Under the pieces are notes generated by a model that was not told where the DNA came from, searched no databases, and saw nothing but the letters and a program-made list of their open reading frames with translations. 37,649 nt of DNA from Fidelibacterota bacterium (GTDB taxonomy: Bacteria > Marinisomatota > Marinisomatia > Marinisomatales > TCS55): positions 1-37,649 of the forward strand of contig SCKQ01000020.1 in assembly GCA_004124535.1 (NCBI GenBank). Reading direction: 5' to 3'. The translations under genes and the position numbers were made by a program. Below, piece after piece: positions 1-8,652 of the stretch. The first letter of the stretch is position 1. Every line of letters begins with the position of its first letter.

Positions 1-33
1 GATATTAAAAAATACGAAGCGGTTCTTATTTAA
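1..33 (+). CDS. mreB: C-terminal tail of probable MreB (partial)
   Basis: The first 33 bases form an open frame ending in TAA at 31-33 and encode DIKKYEAVLI. A tail of the form 'KY..VLI' is common at the end of MreB, the actin-like filament protein of rod shape, and mreB normally sits directly upstream of mreC, which starts 12 bases later. Only ten residues are visible, so the call rests mainly on gene order. Confidence 0.5.
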   Translation, partial: DIKKYEAVLI

Positions 34-45
34 CGCTCTTCAATC

Positions 46-834
46 ATGAGGACCCTTTACCTCATACTTGTAAAACGTAAAGATATCTTCACCCTAGTAT
101 TGAGTGTTATCCTTTCGCTGTTAATGTTAAGTAACGGAGAATCAGATAACGTTCGTTTACTACGCAGTAAAGCAAATCGCTTTTTTACCTTTTTTTATTC
201 TCCAATCACCTGGATACGATCACTAGCATTTATTGAAGAGGAAGCGGCCTTGCTGAGGGAGAAAAATCTACAGTTGTCTTTCCAGATGGAATCTATGAGT
301 TATCTGTTGGAAGAAAATATCAGGTTGGAAGAATTACTGGATTTTCAACGAGAGAGTAAAATTTCAATTTTACCAGCCAGGGTAATCAATATGAGTGCTT
401 CGCCATATGTATCATCATCATTATCAATAGATATAGGCCTAGAGTCTGGCGTTAAAGAAAATGATCCTGTCATCACACCCAAAGGCATTATTGGAAAGAC
501 GACTATTGTCGGAGATAATGCTACCATTGTGCAGTTGATCAATGATGTCAATTTCAGACTCAGCGTTCGTATTAAGCCATCTGGATCTACCGGTATCCTG
601 CGTTGGCTTGATGGTGACCTGTATCTAATCAAGGAAGTGCAGAAAAATGCAAATGTGGATATTGGGAATAAAGTAGTAACCTCTGGCTTTAGCGACATAT
701 TTCCTAATGATCTTCCAGTAGGAGAGGTTGTGAACATTACCGATGAGCGGGGTAGGTTTCAAAAATCTGTTGTAGTACAAATCAATGAAAATATTGGCTC
801 AATTATTAATCTGTTTGTGATTGTGGATCAGTAG
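46..834 (+). CDS. mreC: Rod shape-determining protein MreC
   Basis: MreC is the membrane-anchored periplasmic scaffold that links MreB filaments to the wall synthases PBP2 and RodA. The 262-residue protein has a short basic N-terminus, one membrane segment at about residues 13-29, a coiled-coil stretch at about 62-105, and a C-terminal beta-rich domain with the family's 'ITPKGIIGKT' and 'VVTSGFSDIFPNDLPVGEV' type motifs. It is slightly short for the family but complete. ATG at 46 is the first start and leads straight into the membrane anchor. mreD follows one base after its stop, and mrdA and rodA follow that, so this is the standard rod-shape operon. Confidence 0.95.
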   Translation: MRTLYLILVKRKDIFTLVLSVILSLLMLSNGESDNVRLLRSKANRFFTFFYSPITWIRSLAFIEEEAALLREKNLQLSFQMESMSYLLEENIRLEELLDFQRESKISILPARVINMSASPYVSSSLSIDIGLESGVKENDPVITPKGIIGKTTIVGDNATIVQLINDVNFRLSVRIKPSGSTGILRWLDGDLYLIKEVQKNANVDIGNKVVTSGFSDIFPNDLPVGEVVNITDERGRFQKSVVVQINENIGSIINLFVIVDQ

Positions 835-835
835 C

Positions 836-1318
836 ATGGATCGAATAAGACCTTGGCTAATCTTAGTTGGTGTATTTTTATTACAGTTTTTTCTGTCTGA
901 ATTATTGGCGATTCGCTATTACCGTCCAGATTTCGTAGTTATTTTTATTTTGTATTTTGGACTATTCTTTGGTTCTTATTATGGTGTCATCGCCGGGTTC
1001 ATCATTGGGATATTTATCGATATGACTCCATTGGCATCTTATTTTGGTCTTAGTCCAATGACCTACTCGATCACAGGTTATTTGGCCGGTCATTTACAGG
1101 ATAAATATATCCGTTGGTCGCCATTCGCATTTCATGCAGCATGGCTATGCATTATTTCATTTCATTTTCTTGTATTCACCTATGTGCGTTATCAACTGCT
1201 ATTTGAAGTAGATATAGTACAATATCTATTACGGTGGTTTTTGACGATGACTTATACACTGATCTTTTTGTTAATACTACAATTCTTTTTTCCGATAAAG
1301 AGGATTCAAGGTGCTTAA
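836..1318 (+). CDS. mreD: Rod shape-determining protein MreD
   Basis: MreD is a small polytopic inner-membrane protein of the elongasome. The product is about 160 residues and nearly all hydrophobic, with about five membrane segments; the stretch around 'PDFVVIFILYFGLFFG...GFIIGIFIDM' is the typical MreD core. I place the start at ATG 836, one base after the mreC stop, rather than the in-frame TTG at 821 inside mreC, because it gives the usual short charged start (MDRIRPW). The 3' end overlaps the GTG start of the PBP2 gene by eight bases, consistent with translational coupling. Confidence 0.88.
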   Translation: MDRIRPWLILVGVFLLQFFLSELLAIRYYRPDFVVIFILYFGLFFGSYYGVIAGFIIGIFIDMTPLASYFGLSPMTYSITGYLAGHLQDKYIRWSPFAFHAAWLCIISFHFLVFTYVRYQLLFEVDIVQYLLRWFLTMTYTLIFLLILQFFFPIKRIQGA

Positions 1319-3083
1319 GTCAAAAAACCTTGTACCAAGATCTAGATTTTTGGTGGCAAATAGTGTAATTATTTTCGTTTTTACTATTTTGCTCATTCGG
1401 TTTTTCCATATACAGGTATATGGTCATAATGAGTATAAAAAACGGGCTGATATTAATCGTATCCGGGCCATACCAACTACTGCGCCGAGGGGAATGATTT
1501 TGGACCGATATGGCCAAATATTAGTGGATAACTATCCAACTTATATTCTTACTGGACTACCCAATGAAATGGGTAATGATAATAAGAATTTTTCAGTTAT
1601 CAGCAACTGTACCGCTATTGATACTGCAATCTTAATCGATAATTTCGATAGATATTTTCGCGGACGCTTCATTCCATCTAGAATTACTAAAGATTTAACC
1701 TTCGATCAATTAAGCTGCATAGAAGAACATAAACACGAATTAACCGGGATAAATTATATTCAGTTTCCGGAACGGTCGTTTCCCTCAGATGTGCATATGA
1801 GTCATGTACTAGGCTACGTTAAAGAGATTGATCGGTCACTGCTGAGCATTATGGATGATACTGAACAATATGATGCAGGTGACTTAATTGGCTGGCGGGG
1901 AATAGAAAAACAGTATGAAAACATACTGCGAGGTGAAAAAGGATTGTCATTTTTGCAAGTGGATGCATTCGGTAGAGAAGTTGGGACAGTTAAAGATATA
2001 AATGATATTAAACCGATCCCCGGACAGGACATATTTACAACAATTGATTTAGGTTTGCAGAAAACGTTAGAAAAAGCCATGTCCGATTATAGAGGTGTAG
2101 CTTTGGTCACCGACCCGGCAACGGGACAAATACTCGCTTTTGTAAGTTCTCCAGATTTTTCTCCGGATATTTTTACAGGTAATACTACATTACGGGAATG
2201 GCGTGAAATAGTTAATGATCCAACCAAACCTTTGTTGAACCGTATTACAAATGGGTTATATCCACCTGGATCCACCTTCAAAATGATTACTGCAATCGCA
2301 CTTTTGGAAGGTCTTATGATTGAACAAGATGAAGAGTTTGAATGCGCCGGTATTTATCAATTTGGTGACCGAGTATTTAAGTGCTGGAAAGTGAGTGGCC
2401 ATGGAAAGGTTAATTTAGACCAGGCCATTACGCAGTCCTGTAATATTTTCTTTTATCAAGCTGTGCAACGTGTATCGCTGAATAGATTTATAATCCTTTG
2501 CCGGAATTTTGGTTTTGGTAGCAAAACGGGTATTGATTTGCCCAACGAACTAGTTGGGTTGCTGCCTACAAGGGATTATATGAATAGGCGTTACACGAGC
2601 AGGGGTTGGTCGCGCGGACATTTATTAAATCTGGCTCTGGGGCAGGGAGACCTGCTTGCGACACCTATTCAATTGGCTGTTTACATTAATAAAATTGCGA
2701 CTCGAGGGCACACATTTATTCCACATTTTCTGTTATCTAAAGTGCCCGAAACAACAATTTCAATTAGTTTAAATGAACAAACATGGGTAAATATTCAGGA
2801 GTATTTATTCCATGCTGTTAATGATAAACATGGAACTGGTTCAGCTGCAGATCCAAAAATAAATGGCCTAAATGTATATGGTAAAACAGGCACTGCTCAA
2901 AATCCGCATGGGAATGATCATGCTTGGTTTGTTGGCTACGCTAAAGACGGAAATCAAATGGCATCTACCATTATTTTGGTTGAAAACGGTGGGGGAGGTG
3001 GCAGAATTGCGGCACCGCTAGCACGCATCGCCTTCGATTATATATTTAATAAAAAAATTGAAAACCGACTCGCTGTAAAATAA
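1311..3083 (+). CDS. mrdA: Penicillin-binding protein 2, peptidoglycan transpeptidase
   Basis: This is the class B transpeptidase that cross-links peptidoglycan during elongation, working with the RodA glycosyltransferase. The 590-residue protein has one N-terminal membrane anchor (about residues 13-34), a dimerisation/pedestal region starting with 'APRGMILDRYGQ', and a transpeptidase domain with all three catalytic motifs: S321-T-F-K324, S376-C-N378 and K525-T-G527. GTG at 1311 is chosen because it is the only start that keeps the membrane anchor; an AGAGG sequence lies just upstream. The stop overlaps the rodA ATG by one base (TAATG). Nothing in the motifs is unusual. Confidence 0.95.
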   Translation: MLKSKNLVPRSRFLVANSVIIFVFTILLIRFFHIQVYGHNEYKKRADINRIRAIPTTAPRGMILDRYGQILVDNYPTYILTGLPNEMGNDNKNFSVISNCTAIDTAILIDNFDRYFRGRFIPSRITKDLTFDQLSCIEEHKHELTGINYIQFPERSFPSDVHMSHVLGYVKEIDRSLLSIMDDTEQYDAGDLIGWRGIEKQYENILRGEKGLSFLQVDAFGREVGTVKDINDIKPIPGQDIFTTIDLGLQKTLEKAMSDYRGVALVTDPATGQILAFVSSPDFSPDIFTGNTTLREWREIVNDPTKPLLNRITNGLYPPGSTFKMITAIALLEGLMIEQDEEFECAGIYQFGDRVFKCWKVSGHGKVNLDQAITQSCNIFFYQAVQRVSLNRFIILCRNFGFGSKTGIDLPNELVGLLPTRDYMNRRYTSRGWSRGHLLNLALGQGDLLATPIQLAVYINKIATRGHTFIPHFLLSKVPETTISISLNEQTWVNIQEYLFHAVNDKHGTGSAADPKINGLNVYGKTGTAQNPHGNDHAWFVGYAKDGNQMASTIILVENGGGGGRIAAPLARIAFDYIFNKKIENRLAVK

Positions 3084-4312
3084 TGTTTAAGGATATATAT
3101 AATCAGACATCGGATATGCCTATCTCGATAATATTTATGGCCATAATGTTAACATGTCTGGGGTTGATTGTCTTAAGCAGTATTAGTACGAATCAATTTG
3201 ATGTAATCGCAATCACAACTTTTACGAAACAACTACTATTTTTAATACCAGCACTTGTAGGGTTTCTAACGATATTATTTATTCCGAAATATATGATCCA
3301 CAAGTATATATATGCTGCTTATAGCCTAATGTTGATGTTGATTTTAGTCCCGTTTCTTTTTGAGACCATTGCAGGTACTCATCGTTGGATAAATATTGGT
3401 TTACCCGTGAGTGTCCAACCATCCGAGTTTGCCAAGTGGATTGTGGTGGTTGCCCTGGCGCGCTATCTTTCTGATCATAATCTGCAAATGAAAAAGTTCA
3501 TGACTATACTGTTCCCAATATTTATTGCACTAGTGCCTGCTATAATTGTCCTGCAACAACCGGACCTTGGAACTGCGATAATACTTTTGACGCCTATTTT
3601 ACCAATGTTGTATTGGGTTGGCGCCAGACCATTTCACTTGTTCATGCTGGTAGCTCCAGTCCTGAGTATTGCCACCGCATTTCATACAATATCCTTCACG
3701 GTTTGGGCAATATGTATGGGAAGCATAATATACATGACCCGACCACGGTTGATTTTTGGAGTTGTTTTTTACTTTGGTAATATATTTCTAGGATTATTCT
3801 CACCATTTTTGTGGAGCAGTCTAAGACCTTATCAACAGAAGAGGATTCTAACCTTGTTCAATCCCGAATTAGATCCGCTAGGAGCAGCTTATCAAACAAT
3901 ACAAAGTAAAGTAGCGATTGGATCTGGAGGGTTTCTCGGCAAAGGGTTAGGAGAGGGAACCCAAACACACTTAAAATTTCTTCCGGTTCAGGAATCTGAC
4001 TTTATTGTTTCCGTTATCGGTGAAGAATTAGGGTTTATTACAATTGCAGTTATGTTAATTATTTTTGCGATTTTTATACTAAAGATTGTGAAATTGGCAT
4101 TTTTAGCAAAAGAACGTTTTCCGGGGTTGATCCTTATAGGTATTGGTACAATATTCATGGCGCATGTTTTTGTTAATACCGCAATGTCAACGGGAATGAT
4201 CCCTGTAAAGGGTCTGCCTTTACCATTTATATCTGCAGGTGGTTCATTTTTGTTGTCCTGCTTTATAATGATCGGCCTGATTATGAAAATGGGTGACGAA
4301 TCAATAGAATGA
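3083..4312 (+). CDS. rodA: Peptidoglycan glycosyltransferase RodA
   Basis: RodA is the SEDS-family polymerase that builds glycan strands from lipid II and is activated by PBP2, encoded just upstream. The 409-residue protein is a ten-span-type integral membrane protein. It carries the SEDS signatures 'HRWINIG...VQPSEFAKW', 'QQPDLGTAIILL', 'PVQESDFIVSVIGEELGF' and 'GMIPVKGLPLPFISAGGS'; the last two distinguish this family well. It starts within the mrdA stop codon (TAATG), so it is probably translated by re-initiation. It closes the mreBCD-mrdA-rodA operon; an 82-base gap follows with no clear terminator. Confidence 0.95.
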   Translation: MFKDIYNQTSDMPISIIFMAIMLTCLGLIVLSSISTNQFDVIAITTFTKQLLFLIPALVGFLTILFIPKYMIHKYIYAAYSLMLMLILVPFLFETIAGTHRWINIGLPVSVQPSEFAKWIVVVALARYLSDHNLQMKKFMTILFPIFIALVPAIIVLQQPDLGTAIILLTPILPMLYWVGARPFHLFMLVAPVLSIATAFHTISFTVWAICMGSIIYMTRPRLIFGVVFYFGNIFLGLFSPFLWSSLRPYQQKRILTLFNPELDPLGAAYQTIQSKVAIGSGGFLGKGLGEGTQTHLKFLPVQESDFIVSVIGEELGFITIAVMLIIFAIFILKIVKLAFLAKERFPGLILIGIGTIFMAHVFVNTAMSTGMIPVKGLPLPFISAGGSFLLSCFIMIGLIMKMGDESIE

Positions 4313-4394
4313 CCAAGTAAAAGGAATTGATGTTAGGGACTTGTAGAGGTAAATTCGGGGCCAGTTTGTGGTGCAAATATCCTGAATAGCCCCG

Positions 4395-5225
4395 ATGATC
4401 ATTAGCCCAACTAAAATCCCTCGGATTATTCTGTTTATTTTTCTCGCACAGAGTATTGGAACTGTCCAAGGACAGCAAGCCGATATAAAGCGTGAGTTAA
4501 AGCGGCTAAATGCAAAGATAGATCGAGAACGAGTTAGAACTGATTCACTAGAGATACAAATCAGTATTCTGTTGCCTGATTTGCGAAACACCCTAATAGC
4601 GACGGTTGATGCAAAAAAACAGACTGATTCAGTTGCTATTTTACTAATCAATCGAATAAATACCCTGCAGAATAAGATCCGGATGCTGGAAGACAAGTCA
4701 ATTTATACTGATAGCACCAATTTTGAAATTCTTGCACAGCTTATGATGATCGAAAATAAAATTGTCACATTAACTAATAGTTTTACTGAGATGTATAGCC
4801 TGCGATCTGAAAAACTGGGTGGTGTCATTAAAACAAAGATTAGTCCCGCGGAATATCAGAGAAGATATATTGAAGCATTGAGCTACTACCAGAATGGTGA
4901 TTATAAACAGGCAATTAAAGGTTTTTCTGAATTAGTGATGGAGGATCCCTCAAATGAACTTGCTGATAACAGCCAGTATTGGCTTGCAGAATGTTATTAT
5001 TCAACAAAAAATTACAAAAGAGCAGCTCTAGAATTTGAAAAGGTATTTACGTTTCCAGGTACGGATAAGGACGATGATTCTCAACTAAAATTAGCTCTTG
5101 CCTATCAAAGCCTTGGTAATCTTGTGAAAGCAAGAGAGGAATATCAGCGGATGGTTGATTATTTCCCAAGTAGTGAATACTACAGCAGGGCCAAAGAATC
5201 ACTCAAGCAATTGAGTGTAGAATAA
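4395..5225 (+). CDS. Exported coiled-coil and TPR protein, YbgF/CpoB-like
   Basis: The N-terminus has a hydrophobic export signal (about residues 9-26) ending near 'VQGQ'. A predicted coiled coil fills about residues 30-125, and the C-terminal 120 residues contain tetratricopeptide repeats with 'ALSYYQNGDYKQAIKGFSEL' and 'YWLAECYYSTKNYKRAALEFEKV'. Coiled coil plus TPR in an exported protein of this size is the architecture of YbgF/CpoB, which coordinates outer-membrane constriction with wall synthesis through the Tol-Pal system. No tol or pal gene is visible here, so the assignment rests on architecture. Ten bases separate it from the next gene. Confidence 0.7.
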   Translation: MIISPTKIPRIILFIFLAQSIGTVQGQQADIKRELKRLNAKIDRERVRTDSLEIQISILLPDLRNTLIATVDAKKQTDSVAILLINRINTLQNKIRMLEDKSIYTDSTNFEILAQLMMIENKIVTLTNSFTEMYSLRSEKLGGVIKTKISPAEYQRRYIEALSYYQNGDYKQAIKGFSELVMEDPSNELADNSQYWLAECYYSTKNYKRAALEFEKVFTFPGTDKDDDSQLKLALAYQSLGNLVKAREEYQRMVDYFPSSEYYSRAKESLKQLSVE

Positions 5226-5234
5226 CCCTTAGTA

Positions 5235-6065
5235 ATGTCATTAAAGATATTTTATTTAACTACGGAGATAATTCCGTTCGCTAATACTTCATCCCTGGCC
5301 GCCTTCTCAGCGAAGGTTCCACTTTTATTACAGGACAAGCAGCATGACATTCGGACAATAATTCCGAAATATGGTTATGTTAGTGAGCGAAAGTATATTC
5401 TTCGTGAAGTAATAAGATTGCGTGAAATACCTTTCGAATTCGGTGAAGAAAATGTTGTCGCTTCGGCGAAAAGTGCTTTTATTCCTAAAACACGAGTTCA
5501 AGTGTATTTTTTAGAAGATAACCAAAGATTTAAGCCGTTGACTAATTTAATCTATAAGGCAAAAAATGGTCGTGTGCTTGCTGATAATGACATGCGTTTT
5601 GCATTTTTTAGTAAAGCATCCTTAGCTATTTTACCCCATCTATTTTGGAGACCTGATGTAATGTGGTGCAATGACTGGCAATCTGCATTGGTGCCTGCCT
5701 TTTATAAACAACAATACATGGATAATGAATTTTATGCAGATATGAAATCGGTACTTGTCGTTCATAATTACGAAAAGGAATACTTGCCTATCGCAAGGAA
5801 TACCTTTAAAAATACTGGACTTGAAGTACCCGCCAGCATGAAAAAAGGGGTAGTAAATGCCTATGAAGCTGCCGCAGAATATATTGATTTGATAATCGCA
5901 ATTGATTCACCTAATAACCAAGTATCAAAAAAATTATTGGAATTACCCGCGATCAAAAAGAAAAAGAGTAAAGTATTAACTATAAAGACTTCCGGGGATG
6001 AGTCACCAGATTATGATAAAGTTGCTGCAAGAATCGATATTGAATTGCAGAAACTTTTTAGCTGA
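5235..6065 (+). CDS. Single-domain GT5 (glycogen/starch synthase N-domain)-like protein
   Basis: The 276 residues match only the N-terminal Rossmann-like half of family GT5 glycogen synthases: 'KIFYLTTEIIPFANTSSLAA' at the start, 'IRTIIPKYG', 'VQVYFLEDN', and 'WRPDVMWCNDWQSALVP' near residue 140. Two things argue against synthase activity. The ADP-glucose-binding KTGGL motif reads NTSSL, and the whole C-terminal nucleotide-binding half is absent (true synthases are about 470-490 residues). From memory, Bacteroidetes carry a very similar short protein, annotated 'glycogen/starch synthase', next to a DUF4270 lipoprotein gene. Here too a lipoprotein gene follows 24 bases later. The function is unknown to me; a non-catalytic or regulatory role is inference. 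Confidence 0.75.
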   Translation: MSLKIFYLTTEIIPFANTSSLAAFSAKVPLLLQDKQHDIRTIIPKYGYVSERKYILREVIRLREIPFEFGEENVVASAKSAFIPKTRVQVYFLEDNQRFKPLTNLIYKAKNGRVLADNDMRFAFFSKASLAILPHLFWRPDVMWCNDWQSALVPAFYKQQYMDNEFYADMKSVLVVHNYEKEYLPIARNTFKNTGLEVPASMKKGVVNAYEAAAEYIDLIIAIDSPNNQVSKKLLELPAIKKKKSKVLTIKTSGDESPDYDKVAARIDIELQKLFS

Positions 6066-6089
6066 TCACTCGTACCCAGTTTAACCTAT

Positions 6090-7340
6090 ATGAAAAATCT
6101 TCAGTTATTTGTGTGTTTTACCTGTATGTTAATTATCCTAAGCTGCATGGAAGATACTGTTATAGCGGATCTGATGGATGATGGAATGTATCATGATACT
6201 TTATATATTAGGGGGATCACAGGATTTACTTATCAAACACCGCCACAGCTTGGCAATTCTACTTTGTTGTACTTCGGTACTGATAGCAATGGATTCCAAA
6301 ACCCATTTGCACTTTTTAGGGTATCAAGCACTAGCATAACAACTCCAGTCGAGACATTCGCTAGTCTTAATGATTCAACAATAGAAATTGACAGTGCAAA
6401 ATTCATATTAACATTTAATGAGGATTCGATAACAACAGGTATGATTTTTGATTTATTTTATTTTCCAGAAGGGGGCGACTCAATTTTCAGTGAGTCGGAG
6501 AGTAATTATCTGAACATTACGGAGAATGATCTCAACCCAAAATATGTAGGTAGTAGTAGATTATCGCAGAGAGAATCAGATTCGTTGGAAACCACAAGCT
6601 TTCCTACACTTTCGTTTAATGTTGCAGAAATACTTGATTCATTTTCAGATACTTCAAGTGAGAATCGTAACCTAACTGTTATGATAAAACCTAAAATTGA
6701 GCTATTGGATGTTTATTCCTTCAAAAGCAGTGAATCAGGATTTACTTACGCTCCTCAGATGCAGGTATTTAGCCATGACACAGTTTTTGTTGATTCTACT
6801 GGAGACTCTATAGTGGTAGATACAATATCAAATACGTTTATATCCACTAATGATTTATCAATAATCATTCCTCCTATTTATAATGATGAGAACCCTAGTA
6901 TGATATCTTTAGGTAGAGGTATGGCCTATAAAGCGATCATACAAATACCTGATTTGGACTCGATTTCAATACCACAGCAAGCAACCATAACTAAAGCTCA
7001 ATTATCGTTTTTTTACGCAAATGATACATCACAATCAAATTTTTATTTACAGATCCACCCAATAACTGATTCTGTATCCATTACAGAACTAGAGGGTTTG
7101 TTATTGGATGATCCACTCGCAACGGAACCCAGTTTAATTGCGGTTAACCTATCGAATAATGGAAGGATAAGTCTTAATATTCGAGAGTATTTGCAGTTAC
7201 ATCACTTTGGTTACATTCAGAATCAGGGGTTAAAGATGGAGGTAGCAAATACTGTCAGTCCATTCAACACATATTCGTTTTTTATAAGCAATCTTGATTC
7301 ACTGGCACCAAAACTCATCATTCAATATGTCGCTCCTTAA
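6090..7340 (+). CDS. Secreted lipoprotein, beta-rich, with DNRLRE-like C-terminus
   Basis: The first 19 residues form a lipoprotein signal ending in I-L-S-C19, so the mature protein should be lipidated at C19 and held in an outer or inner membrane. The rest is beta-rich and rich in Ser, Asp and Thr. Two stretches look like repeats of one fold: 'IDSAKFILTF' near residue 100 and 'ITKAQLSFFYANDTS' near residue 300. The end ('ISNLDSLAPKLIIQYV') resembles the close of DNRLRE-type domains of surface proteins. Its position after the GT5-like gene matches that of DUF4270 lipoproteins in Bacteroidetes, and it may be a diverged counterpart. No enzyme motif is visible. Its last bases overlap the start of the next gene. 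Confidence 0.65.
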   Translation: MKNLQLFVCFTCMLIILSCMEDTVIADLMDDGMYHDTLYIRGITGFTYQTPPQLGNSTLLYFGTDSNGFQNPFALFRVSSTSITTPVETFASLNDSTIEIDSAKFILTFNEDSITTGMIFDLFYFPEGGDSIFSESESNYLNITENDLNPKYVGSSRLSQRESDSLETTSFPTLSFNVAEILDSFSDTSSENRNLTVMIKPKIELLDVYSFKSSESGFTYAPQMQVFSHDTVFVDSTGDSIVVDTISNTFISTNDLSIIIPPIYNDENPSMISLGRGMAYKAIIQIPDLDSISIPQQATITKAQLSFFYANDTSQSNFYLQIHPITDSVSITELEGLLLDDPLATEPSLIAVNLSNNGRISLNIREYLQLHHFGYIQNQGLKMEVANTVSPFNTYSFFISNLDSLAPKLIIQYVAP

Positions 7341-8652
7341 TAGATATACCAAAATATTTCTCATTATGACATCACTGTGTTATGGTCATGATGTGTACAG
7401 TGCATATGGTGTTGGTGAATTAACATTTGCACCTAATGCAGCGGTAATGGGTATTGGCAGTAGTGGATTAATGCCCAGTTTTCAGAAAAATATATCACTT
7501 AGCAACCCTTCAACTTGGCTTGGAATACCATTTGCTTATGTATCGGTAAATTATGGTGGGACGCAAATAAAAGACCGTGATTACAATTACAATAATGTGC
7601 TTTCTGGATTAAATCAATTTCAATTTTTATTGCCTATAAAGGGTCGGTTTGCCGTTGGTATTGGCTTCCAGCCATTTAGTTCACAATTGTATTCCTTGGG
7701 GAGTGATGATATTTATGAAAAATATATCGAAGATGATACCCTTACATTTAATAAAACAATCAATGGCTCCGGCGGTATCTCTGAACTCATTTTTTCACTA
7801 GGTGCCAAACTAACAGAAAAAGAACAATTAGGGATAAAACTAGAGTATTTGTTTGGATCAAACCGTAGACAAACAGTATTCAACATTAAAGAAGGTGAGC
7901 ATGATTTAGATTACATATATAACCAGCGTAACATTTATAATGGTACTTTAATAAATGGATATTTTTCATCCCGTCGCCTTGGTTTTGGTTCTAGAAAATT
8001 ACTTTTAAGTGGATCGGTTAAAACTGTTTTACATCCAGTACGTATCAAACATTTTTCTTTTCAACCATTTGAGGATTCAAACGGCAATGGATATTATGAT
8101 GTTGCTGATTACCCAAGACCTTCTGGCGTGGATTCTATACCACCTGCAGCAATAGATACGACACTAAGCAATCAGATAAGCCCATTTGAATATGCTCTTG
8201 GGTTTGACCTGGAATTGACTGAATTGATACATGCACAGGGAGAGTTTTCCTCGTGGTCAGACCTAGCTGATGGAGAAACCAATCTTATTTCTGGCTTAAA
8301 TCAACGGGTAGTTGCTTACCAACACCTCAACATGGGAATCATTCGATTCGCGAGGATCTTACCTAGAGTCTGGCATGAGAGTTTACATTTCCGTGCTGGT
8401 ATTTTTCAGCGTGCATATGAATTAGACAATCAATTATCGAGTAACGGTCAAGCCGAGGATTACAAAATAAATGATTTAGGTATGTCAATCGGCTTTGGTA
8501 TTAAGTTCGGTGTCACAAAAAACCAAATAGATTTCGGTTTAAATCTGATTAATAGATCAGATTCATACAATAGTGACAAATTAGTTACGAATTTTAATAT
8601 AGGAATTAGCATCGGCGACCTTTGGTTCGTAAAGCGGAGGTTAAAAAAATAA
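7327..8652 (+). CDS. Outer-membrane beta-barrel protein of the FCB type
   Basis: The protein has about 441 residues, an N-terminal export signal, then the pattern 'YSAYGVGELTFAPNAAVMGI...SLSNPSTW', typical of long-chain fatty-acid-transporter-like and PorV-like barrels of the FCB group. Alternating amphipathic strands fill the rest. A calcium-loop-like motif, D250-S-N-G-N-G-Y-Y-D, lies in an apparent extracellular loop. A barrel-type strand (FNIGISIGDLWF) is near the end, followed by a basic tail (VKRRLKK), which is unusual because barrels normally end on the aromatic residue. I start it at ATG 7327, inside the preceding gene, because this yields a clean signal peptide; the in-frame codon at 7294 does not. 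Cargo or substrate is unknown. Confidence 0.65.
   Translation: MSLLNRYTKIFLIMTSLCYGHDVYSAYGVGELTFAPNAAVMGIGSSGLMPSFQKNISLSNPSTWLGIPFAYVSVNYGGTQIKDRDYNYNNVLSGLNQFQFLLPIKGRFAVGIGFQPFSSQLYSLGSDDIYEKYIEDDTLTFNKTINGSGGISELIFSLGAKLTEKEQLGIKLEYLFGSNRRQTVFNIKEGEHDLDYIYNQRNIYNGTLINGYFSSRRLGFGSRKLLLSGSVKTVLHPVRIKHFSFQPFEDSNGNGYYDVADYPRPSGVDSIPPAAIDTTLSNQISPFEYALGFDLELTELIHAQGEFSSWSDLADGETNLISGLNQRVVAYQHLNMGIIRFARILPRVWHESLHFRAGIFQRAYELDNQLSSNGQAEDYKINDLGMSIGFGIKFGVTKNQIDFGLNLINRSDSYNSDKLVTNFNIGISIGDLWFVKRRLKK

Noticed and set aside
4355..4394. Hairpin in the gap after rodA
   Set aside because: TCGGGGC and GCCCCGA pair over a loop of about 30 bases with no T-tract; too loose to call a terminator or riboswitch.
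5235..6065. Functional glycogen synthase
   Set aside because: The KTGGL motif is changed to NTSSL and the C-terminal catalytic half is missing, so I call it GT5-like only.
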